Assembly (NCBI RefSeq): GCF_007997305.1
Contig: NZ_VORZ01000001.1
Coordinates: 1,364,001 to 1,428,000, forward strand
From: Psychrobacter frigidicola
GTDB taxonomy: Bacteria > Pseudomonadota > Gammaproteobacteria > Pseudomonadales > Moraxellaceae
Length of the DNA stretch: 64,000 nt
Direction: 5' to 3'
Under the pieces are notes generated by a model. It did not search any database and had not been told where the DNA came from. It saw only the letters and a program-made list of their open reading frames with translations. Position numbers and translations under genes: made by a program. Below, in pieces: positions 57,912-64,000 of the stretch. How positions within the stretch are numbered: position 1 is the first letter of the stretch; each line of letters opens with the position of its first letter.

Positions 57912-58150
57912 TCCTAGACAGTTTATTATCTCAGTTATACATCTGCTTTAATCTTAAATTGGGCGTTCTATATTTATTTACTCAAACAAATATTGGTGAC
58001 GCTCGGTCTAAACTTCTAACAAGATAAGCAGCTAACAACCGTGCAGCGTAAGCAGAAAAGCTCACGAAAAAAAACAATAAGATAAAATATAGTTATCGAC
58101 TTCTGAAAATCTATAACTTAATGAACTATATCATGAATAAAGGCCACGTT

Positions 58151-58711
58151 ATGAAAACCACAATAATTGCTCAACCTTTAACTAAAGCTGCTTTTGCGCC
58201 CTATGGCTCAGTTATTGAGCCTTATAATGATCAAGAAAAATGTCCTGAAAACAGTTGGGATATCAACCGTGGCTTTGCCTGTCGCCATGATTCTATCTCA
58301 AAAGTTGAGCATGACGGCGGCGAAGTTGGTTTTAGCATTTTCCGTACCAAAAGACGCGATTGCCCCATTACGTTATCAGTGATGGAATACCATCCGTTTG
58401 GCAGCCAAGCCTTCTTTTCTATGAATAGCACAGACTATATCGTCGTTGTGGCCAAAGCTGGCGAGCCACCAAAATCAGCGGATGATTTAGAGGTTTTTTA
58501 TGCCCGTTCGTATCAAGGTGTACAGTATGATGCCAATGTTTGGCATCATCCACTACTGGCGCTAAAAGCTGATTGTGACTTTTTAGTGGTCGACCGCATC
58601 AATGGTGATGGTAATAACTGCCATGAGTTCGAAATTGACGATTGGGAAGTTTGCGTTGATGTCGCCACTGAGGAAGCTAAGTCAAATAGAGCAAAGGCTA
58701 ATGCTGTTTAG
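58151..58711 (+). CDS. allA: Ureidoglycolate lyase
   Basis: 186 residues from the ATG at 58151 (AAAGG 8 nt upstream); two earlier in-frame ATGs at 58121 and 58133 are less well placed. Splits ureidoglycolate to glyoxylate and urea. It has the short beta-barrel AllA fold, with recognisable FAPYGSVIEPYND, MEYHPFGSQAFFSM and NVWHHPLLAL. The glyoxylate made would feed malate synthase. It lies 240 bp after puuE. Confidence 0.92.
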   Translation: MKTTIIAQPLTKAAFAPYGSVIEPYNDQEKCPENSWDINRGFACRHDSISKVEHDGGEVGFSIFRTKRRDCPITLSVMEYHPFGSQAFFSMNSTDYIVVVAKAGEPPKSADDLEVFYARSYQGVQYDANVWHHPLLALKADCDFLVVDRINGDGNNCHEFEIDDWEVCVDVATEEAKSNRAKANAV

Positions 58712-58770
58712 AAGTTATGCTAGTGTTCTAAAAAGCATACTAGCATCAGATATAACAATACGGACCTCAT

Positions 58771-59237
58771 GCACACATTGATGATATTCTAATGGTCCCT
58801 TTATTAAAGGTTCCTGAGGCATTAAGCGCACAAGAACTTGAAAATGAATTAAAATATAGGTGCGCAAGGAATGTTAGTTTACGTGGTTCGGTAGGTTGAT
58901 TCAGGCATGAGCGCTTTTAAGGTGCCTGATATCAATGACATTGGATTCATGGAAGACAGGGCAACTTTACGTATTTTTAGTCAGCATATCAACAACAGAT
59001 TAGAGCGTTGAATTTTCGATGAGTCATTAAAAAAATGGCATCAGTTGTCGATCAACAAAATGAAAACGATCCAAGCTATCAGGTTATGTCTAACGTCTAA
59101 CGATTTTGACAATAGCTTAGCCTTCCAAGCTGCACTTGATTTAGTGTTTTGATTTAGTGTTTAAAGGGAAATCCCAGCCAAACGGGGTTACCGAACCTTT
59201 GCTCCATGATTTCAGATACGAATTTATCGCGGCATAA
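58771..59237 (+). pseudogene. Remnant of a second malate synthase G (C-terminal part)
   Basis: Successive frames match the C-terminal 150 or so residues of malate synthase G: AHIDDILMVPLLKVPEAL, then (frameshift near 58860) GAQGMLVYVVR-stop, [20 protein letters not shown] and SQHIN, a stop, QNENDPSYQVMSNV, FDNSLAFQAALDLVF and KGKSQPNGVTEPLLH. Internal stops, frameshifts and a 13-bp tandem duplication (59137-59149 / 59150-59162) break it. Divergence from the glcB at 9653 is high, so it is an independent old copy, not a recent duplicate. It lies between allA and the ureidoglycine gene, where it would have consumed the glyoxylate. Confidence 0.9.
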
Positions 59238-59258
59238 AACCACTAAGGAACATCAAAA

Positions 59259-60095
59259 ATGTCAACAAAAAGTACTTATTACGCACCAACTGGCGGATTG
59301 CCGCCACAAACACAATTACTATCTGACCGCGCTATCTTTACCGAAGCTTATGCGATTATCCCTAAACGTGTACTAACCGACATTGTGATTAGCTATTTAC
59401 CTTTTTGGACAGGCATGCGCATGTGGGTGCTTGCGCGTCCACTATCAGGTTTCTCTGAAACATTCTCACAGTATATCGTCGAAGTTGAGCCTAATGGTGG
59501 CTCAGAAAAGCCTGAGCTAGATGCAAATGCTGAAGGTGTTATATTCATCGTCGAAGGCGAAATGGATATCACTATTGAAGGTGAGTCGCATCATCTTGAA
59601 TCAGGTGGTTATGCATTCTTACCACCTGGCTGCAAATGGACGCTAAAAAACAATAGCGACAAGCATGTTAAATTTCATTGGATTCGTAAAGCTTATCAAC
59701 ATTGTGAAGGTGTTGATGTGCCGGAAGCGTTTGTAACTAGCGACCATGATGTTGAAGCGATTGAAATGCCGGGTACTGGTGGCGTATGGACAACTACCAG
59801 ATTTACAGAGCAGTCGGATATGCGTCACGACATGCATGTAAATATTGTTACATTCCAGCCAGGTGGCGTCATTCCATTTGATGAAACTCATGTTATGGAA
59901 CATGGTTTGTATGTACTAGAAGGTAAAGCAGTTTATCACTTAAACGGTGAATGGGTAGAAGTTGAAGCAGGTGACTTTATGTGGCTGCGCGCATTCTGCC
60001 CACAATCTTGCTATGCTGGTGGACCTGGTCCATTCAGATATTTACTGTATAAAGACGTGAATAGACATATGCCGTTTATTCGTCCAGTAAAATAA
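59259..60095 (+). CDS. allE: (S)-ureidoglycine aminohydrolase
   Basis: 278 residues, bicupin. Releases ammonia from (S)-ureidoglycine to give (S)-ureidoglycolate, the substrate of AllA. Start STKSTYYAPTGGLPPQ; first cupin GVIFIVEGEMDITIEGESHHLESGGYAFLPPG; second cupin with HVMEHGLYVLEGKAVYHLNGEW and the Mn-type GDFMWLRAFCPQSCYAGGPG; C-terminal RYLLYKDVNRHMPF. Family similarity is strong. It lies only 21 bp past the malate synthase remnant. The preceding allantoate-hydrolysing enzyme is not in the window. Strong terminator downstream. Confidence 0.92.
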   Translation: MSTKSTYYAPTGGLPPQTQLLSDRAIFTEAYAIIPKRVLTDIVISYLPFWTGMRMWVLARPLSGFSETFSQYIVEVEPNGGSEKPELDANAEGVIFIVEGEMDITIEGESHHLESGGYAFLPPGCKWTLKNNSDKHVKFHWIRKAYQHCEGVDVPEAFVTSDHDVEAIEMPGTGGVWTTTRFTEQSDMRHDMHVNIVTFQPGGVIPFDETHVMEHGLYVLEGKAVYHLNGEWVEVEAGDFMWLRAFCPQSCYAGGPGPFRYLLYKDVNRHMPFIRPVK

Positions 60096-60145
60096 GTAAT
60101 ATGAAGGCATAATCGTTCATTCGAATATGTCATTGATTACTTTTT

Positions 60146-60186
60146 AAAACTGCGCTATCGATGCAATTGATAGCGCAGTTTTTTAT
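60146..60186 (+). terminator. Rho-independent terminator of allE
   Basis: A perfect 14-bp stem (AAAACTGCGCTATC / GATAGCGCAGTTTT, 9-nt loop), about 50 bp past the stop, ending in a T run. Confidence 0.92.
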
Positions 60187-60493
60187 GAAAAGGAATAAAT
60201 CTCTCAAGGTAAACTTCAACCTGCATTAACTATCGTTTCAAACCCCAATAATGGCAACATCACCTAAGAAAAAAATCAACCTTCTCACGTATCGCTTAGT
60301 GATTTATGTTTAATACTATTGTTTAAACTTTAGTAATTATTATATCAGCCAGTTAATTTCGATTAGCTGGTTTTTTTGTGTCTCATTTTTAAGAGTAATC
60401 ATCTAAAACTTTAGACATAAAAAGCCCCTTATCTTAATGAGAGACAAAGAGCCTTTTGTTGTTTATCATCAGTTAAATAAGTAGCTGTCTAAT
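60187..60493. other. Gap between allE and the amino acid ABC operon
   Basis: About 300 bp without a gene. It carries an orphan terminator-like hairpin (60349-60377, plus strand) and, at its right edge, a weak inverted structure near 60420-60460 that could end the minus-strand ABC operon. Confidence 0.45.
60349..60377 (+). terminator. Orphan plus-strand terminator-like hairpin
   Basis: CCAGTTAAT / ATTAGCTGG (one G-T pair, loop about TTCG) followed by TTTTTTT, about 165 bp after the allE terminator. No plus-strand gene in between explains it. Confidence 0.65.
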
Positions 60494-61237
60494 TTACTCA
60501 CTAATACGCTGCAAAAATGCCTGCGTACGTGGATGGGTGGACAGCTCAAACATTTGCTCCGCGCTACCCTCTTCAACCACATAGCCATCTTCAATCAGTA
60601 CCACGTGATCAGCTACTTCACGAGCAAAGTTAATTTCATGGGTGACGACAACCATCGTCCAGCCTTCTGAGGCCAGCTGCTTCATAGTCGCTAATACCTC
60701 TTTTACCAATTCTGGATCTAGCGCAGAAGTTGGCTCATCAAATAATAATAAAGACGGCTCAATAGCGAGCGCACGAGCAATGCCAATCCGTTGTTGTTGA
60801 CCACCAGATAATTGAAACGGATATAAGTCTGCCTTACCAGATAGCCCTACTTTAGCAAGGAGTGTTAAGGCTTGCGTACGTGCTACCGCTTTGCTTGTGC
60901 CTTGAACAACAACGGGTCCAAGCATTAAATTTTCGATAGCTGTTTTATGCGGAAATAAATTGTAAGACTGAAACACCATACCTGACTTACGTTGTAGTGC
61001 GAGCAAAGTCTTTTTATTAGGCTTAGTAGCAAAGTCTACGGTTAAACTACCGTCATCAAAAGCAATCACCCCTTGATCAGGAATCTCAAGCGCGTTGATA
61101 CAGCGTAAAAAAGTTGTTTTTCCTGAGCCTGATGGTCCTAATATCACCACCACATTGCCTTTATGGATGGTCAAGTCAATACCTTTGAGCACCTGATTAC
61201 TACCAAAGGCTTTATGAATATTAGTGACTTGAATCAT
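60494..61237 (-). CDS. Polar amino acid ABC transporter ATPase
   Basis: 247 residues, cytoplasmic ATPase of the GlnQ/TcyC group: Walker A GPSGSGKTTFLRCINALE (near residue 33), signature LSGGQQQRIGIARALA (near 142), Walker B LLLFDEPTSALDPE and switch VTHEINFA. It energises the permease at 61292. The final gene of the three-gene operon on this strand. The substrate is not fixed by the ATPase; cystine or another polar amino acid is likely. Confidence 0.92.
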   Translation of the reverse strand: MIQVTNIHKAFGSNQVLKGIDLTIHKGNVVVILGPSGSGKTTFLRCINALEIPDQGVIAFDDGSLTVDFATKPNKKTLLALQRKSGMVFQSYNLFPHKTAIENLMLGPVVVQGTSKAVARTQALTLLAKVGLSGKADLYPFQLSGGQQQRIGIARALAIEPSLLLFDEPTSALDPELVKEVLATMKQLASEGWTMVVVTHEINFAREVADHVVLIEDGYVVEEGSAEQMFELSTHPRTQAFLQRISE

Positions 61238-61291
61238 AATTTTTCCTGTTGTGCGGGAATTAATAACTGTTTATAAAATTTAATCAATGGT

Positions 61292-62029
61292 TTATTTGGC
61301 AACATAGCGATCCAAGCGCTGCTCAAGCCTACCTTGGATAAAGGTTAAGAATAAACAAATACCCCAATAAATAATCGCCGCTTCGGTATAGACCAACATG
61401 AATTCATAATTACGCGCGGTGATAATCTGCGCCTGTTTAAATAGCTCGGTGACTAAAACTAAAGACGCTAAAGACGTGTCTTTTACCAAGCTGATAAAAG
61501 TGTTGGACAACGGCGGTACCGATACCCTCAGTGCTTGTGGCAAAATTACATGGCGAAAGGTTTGCAGATAAGTCAGGCCAACCGTTGCCCCTGCTTCCCA
61601 CTGCCCTTTTGGAATAGACAAAATGGACGCGCGCACCGTCTCTGACGCATAAGCACCAATATTAAGCGAAAAAGCAATGATAGCGGAGGGAAAGGGATCT
61701 AACTTAATACCAATACTGGGCAGACCATAAAAAATAATGAACAGCTGCACCAGCATTGGTGTACCACGAATAGCGGACACATAAATACGAGCCAGACGAT
61801 AAACAATTTCGTGCATCCAGCCAGCACGCGGCACAATACGGATAAGCGCTACGCTCAGAGCAATCGTCATGCCTATCGTAAAAGAAATCAATGCGAGCGG
61901 TATCGAATAATAGATACCGCCTTTCAACATAGGCCAAAACGAGGTAATAACGATATGCGCCCGTTCAGGCGTCATGAACGGCAATAAGGCTAATAGATCA
62001 GCAAAAACTGACATTATAGATGCGAGCAT
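61292..62029 (-). CDS. Polar amino acid ABC transporter permease
   Basis: 245 residues. About five membrane helices of the HisM/TcyB type ([46 protein letters not shown]), with the EAA-type loop [20 protein letters not shown] that contacts the ATPase. Its ATG overlaps the stop of the binding-protein gene by one base (TAATG), so translation is coupled. Similarity is closest to cystine-type permeases, but the ligand is unproven. Confidence 0.9.
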   Translation of the reverse strand: MLASIMSVFADLLALLPFMTPERAHIVITSFWPMLKGGIYYSIPLALISFTIGMTIALSVALIRIVPRAGWMHEIVYRLARIYVSAIRGTPMLVQLFIIFYGLPSIGIKLDPFPSAIIAFSLNIGAYASETVRASILSIPKGQWEAGATVGLTYLQTFRHVILPQALRVSVPPLSNTFISLVKDTSLASLVLVTELFKQAQIITARNYEFMLVYTEAAIIYWGICLFLTFIQGRLEQRLDRYVAK

Positions 62030-62859
62030 TAGTTTTGTTTGCTTATATCAGCACCAAAGAATTCTTGGCTAATTTTAGTCAATGTGCCATCAGCTTGTAA
62101 AGTTGCCATCGCTTCGTCTATTTTTGCGACAACCGCATCATCACCTTTACGTAGTATTAAACCTGAACCACGCTGTTCACTCGCTGGCGCAACCAGTTTA
62201 ATCTCAAGGCCACTGTCTGGAAACTTCTTCAAATAGTCCAATATGGCAAGGTTATCATTCATGGTAAAGTCAGCGCGGTCTTGTTTAACCAATTGCACCG
62301 CTTGCGCCATGCCATCAACAGGAACGATTTCTGCTTGGTAACGCTCTGCCAGCTCACCGTAGTTACTACTCAGTGATTGAGCAGTACGAAGCCCTTTCAG
62401 CCCTTCCCACGAGCTATAACGATTGTCATCTGTCGGTGCTAATACCACCGCACCTGACCAGCTGTAAGCCGTCGCCTTATCATACTTTGCCATACGTTCA
62501 GGCGTGGTCAGGCTTACCTGGTTCGCGACCATATCAAAGCGTTTAGAATCAAGACCTGCCAGCATCGCGTCCCACTGAGTTTCTTTAAACTCTACGCTTA
62601 CGCCCAATTTATCAGCAACGGCACGCGTTACTTCAACATCATAGCCGGTAAGCTTACCGCTCTCATCATGATAAGTGAATGGTGGATAAGTGCCCTCAGT
62701 ACCAACGTTAATGGTGCCGCCACTATTGATACGTTGAAGCAGCTCTGAGCCGCTATCTACCGCATTGCTAGTCGTATCAGCATCGTTATTATTAGATTGG
62801 CTACAGGCAGCAAGCAGTATTGTGCTGGCAGCAAGGGTTAATAAAGCGCGACGTTTCAT
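62029..62859 (-). CDS. Amino acid ABC transporter, substrate-binding lipoprotein
   Basis: 276 residues. Lipoprotein signal [19 protein letters not shown] (lipobox LLAAC), Asn/Asp/Thr-rich linker, then a family 3 solute-binding domain: [40 protein letters not shown] and [20 protein letters not shown]. It captures a polar amino acid in the periplasm. The pattern of cystine-binding proteins fits, but ligand identity is only inferred. First gene of the operon, with its promoter in the gap to the right. Confidence 0.9.
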   Translation of the reverse strand: MKRRALLTLAASTILLAACSQSNNNDADTTSNAVDSGSELLQRINSGGTINVGTEGTYPPFTYHDESGKLTGYDVEVTRAVADKLGVSVEFKETQWDAMLAGLDSKRFDMVANQVSLTTPERMAKYDKATAYSWSGAVVLAPTDDNRYSSWEGLKGLRTAQSLSSNYGELAERYQAEIVPVDGMAQAVQLVKQDRADFTMNDNLAILDYLKKFPDSGLEIKLVAPASEQRGSGLILRKGDDAVVAKIDEAMATLQADGTLTKISQEFFGADISKQN

Positions 62860-63359
62860 AAGTGGTCCTTATGCAAATGAATAAGCAAATCATAATCAAA
62901 AACAGACGGCTTATAATATATAAAGTATAAACTTGGTTGTCCGATTTGAGGATTCGGGAAATGATTTTCAATGTAGATATTGGTTTTAATACTGATTTTA
63001 AGGTTACTTTTAATATTAATTTTAGCATTGAGCTTAATATTGATCATAATATCGTTTGTCGTACTGGCTTTATTTTAATATAGTTTTTGAGAGTTTAATG
63101 TACTTTTTGAGAGTAAAGGTACTCAGCTATATCTATACTAACGCGCCTCGGTTAGATTAACCGTACATAAACAGTGTCCATGCGTAAGATTGTTAGTATT
63201 TTGCTGTAAATTATCTTACTTATTGCATTCTTAACGGTCTGTCATCCTTACTGTAGGCAGCAAAATAATCCCCGATCATGACTGTCATAATCGTAGACTC
63301 TCAATCGAAATACATTTCTTCGCGTCATTGATAACAATTTGTATATTATTAATATCAGA
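62860..63359. other. AT-rich gap upstream of the ABC operon
   Basis: 500 bp with no supportable gene. The part at 62970-63050 is a degenerate series of TTTTAATATT-like units whose minus-strand reading is Ile/Lys/Asn-rich; I judge it non-coding. The operon promoter must be here. Confidence 0.45.
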
Positions 63360-63845
63360 AGCGCATAGGCTATGAATGTCAGTCATAGAAATCTGAGACA
63401 ATGACGTTTTGATAGTCGCCTTCATTGCTAGTGTCCGCTCCATCAATACTGTCATTAACTTTTAAATGCGTCTAGCAGTTATAAGTCTGAACGCGCAGTC
63501 TCAATCGTAATCATGTCAGCATCCACAGCTAGGATATGAGGCAAGCAATTATGGAGGCTTGAATAATTATATATGGCTATGAATCTGATTTTCAGGATTC
63601 ATATAGCTGACAGAATGCTTAAAGCTATCCACTGCTTGCTTCTAGTAATGCACATGTTCCGCTTTTCTCAGAGGTAAGCCTTCACGGAATGCTGGCTCAT
63701 CAATCTGAATAACACTAATACCAGTGTGTTGTACATCCCTAACTTCTTGATTAATGGCTGCAGCAATATGTAGACGCAAGATATCACGAGTCGCAGTATC
63801 ACTTGTGGCAAGCGACCAATTCAAAATCGTTACCGATTTAGCCTT
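63360..63845 (-). pseudogene. metE: Decayed metE (cobalamin-independent methionine synthase) fragment
   Basis: Minus-strand readings match the C-terminal catalytic domain of MetE. First VTILNWSLATSDTATRD and GISVIQIDEPAFREGLPLRK (63842-63645), then after a stop AVDSFKHSVSYMNPENQIHS and ILAVDADMITIETARSDL (about 63627-63480). Last comes FYD-stop-HS (about 63388-63370), corresponding to the family's YDIHSP. Stops, frameshifts and deletions occur throughout, and the N-terminal two-thirds are missing. It is a dead remnant. Confidence 0.85.
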
Positions 63846-63874
63846 AGTCGTGTTATTTAACTTGTGTTACACGT

Positions 63875-63911
63875 AAAAAAGCACCCGCTAACCTTAATCA
63901 GCAAATGCTTT
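63875..63911 (-). terminator. Terminator of the PepSY-like gene
   Basis: On the minus strand AAAGCA ... TGCTTT outer stem with an inner GCT / AGC pairing, followed by TTTTTT. It lies about 30 bp past the stop of the partial gene at the window edge. Confidence 0.6.
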
Positions 63912-63939
63912 ATTGTTCAAACTATTTTTCTTTGACAGT

Positions 63940-64000
63940 TTATTTTTTAACCTTGCTGTTAAATACTTTGCCTGTCGTAGCATCGATATTTAACTCAACA
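63940..64000 (-). CDS. C-terminal end of a PepSY-like protein (partial)
   Basis: Only the last 19 or so codons are in the window. On the minus strand they read VELNIDATTGKVFNSKVKK and stop. V-E-x-x-I-D-A-x-T-G-K-V is the closing strand of PepSY domains, which occur in small exported proteins. The rest of the gene lies beyond the right edge. Confidence 0.55.
   Translation of the reverse strand, partial: VELNIDATTGKVFNSKVKK

Noticed and set aside
62970-63060. Ile/Lys/Asn-rich minus-strand frames before the amino acid ABC operon
   Set aside because: They come from degenerate TTTTAATATT-like sequence and lack ribosome sites and family resemblance.

Overview
The window looks like a chromosome segment of a cold-adapted gammaproteobacterium of the Moraxellaceae, most likely Psychrobacter. 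This rests on moderate-to-low GC, AT-rich intergenic stretches, and housekeeping genes of Acinetobacter/Psychrobacter type (class I KdsA, malate synthase G, MiaE, PPK1, MtgA, L-lactate permease/dehydrogenase, exported SodC, DUF2799 lipoprotein). It is inferred from protein resemblance alone; no rRNA or tRNA is present to confirm it. No prophage, insertion sequence or CRISPR array was seen.

Layout. 0-3.4 kb: copper export (copA ATPase, copZ-like chaperone, and an HMA-fold protein without the metal cysteines). 3.5-6.2 kb: kdsA and pyrG. 6.4-9.2 kb: two tandem paralogous porins, each preceded by a similar promoter-like block. 9.6-13.4 kb: malate synthase G, an 830-bp gene-free stretch, miaE. 13.4-15.1 kb: four small, acidic, probably disordered proteins of unknown function, one with a threefold internal repeat. 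15.4-18.9 kb: ppk1 with a long low-complexity N-terminal extension, and mtgA. 19.1-24.8 kb: glutaredoxin-like protein, lldP-lldD lactate pair, rhomboid protease, MipA/OmpV protein. 25-30 kb: an AT-rich Abi/HEPN-like gene, fumC, 5-formyl-THF cyclo-ligase, a Na+/H+ antiporter-family transporter. 30-40.7 kb: lon (with a sigma-32-like promoter), two tandem META-like lipoproteins, a PliG-like exported protein, sodC, topA. 40.9-51 kb: an iron-uptake block (exbD, exbB, tonB, siderophore ABC transporter, TonB-dependent receptor) with Fur-box-like sites.

51.4-60.1 kb is a purine (urate/allantoin) catabolism island. It has a RutR-like TetR regulator with a near-perfect RutR-type operator, uraD, uraH, membrane-bound urate hydroxylase puuD, a decayed NCS1 allantoin permease, puuE allantoinase, allA, a decayed second malate synthase G, and ureidoglycine aminohydrolase. 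Together they would take urate through 5-hydroxyisourate, OHCU, allantoin and allantoate to ureidoglycine, ureidoglycolate and glyoxylate. The allantoate-hydrolysing step is not in the window. The intact glcB at 9.6 kb could take up the glyoxylate, which may be why the linked second copy could decay.

60.5-62.9 kb carries a polar amino acid (possibly cystine) ABC transporter. The last kilobase holds a decayed metE fragment and the C-terminal end of a PepSY-like protein. With the allantoin permease and malate synthase remnants, that makes three decaying genes in the last 9 kb.

Best candidates for something undescribed: the 13.4-15.1 kb cluster of acidic disordered proteins, the Abi/HEPN-like orphan, and the RutR-like operator pair with its pseudogene-scarred purine island.
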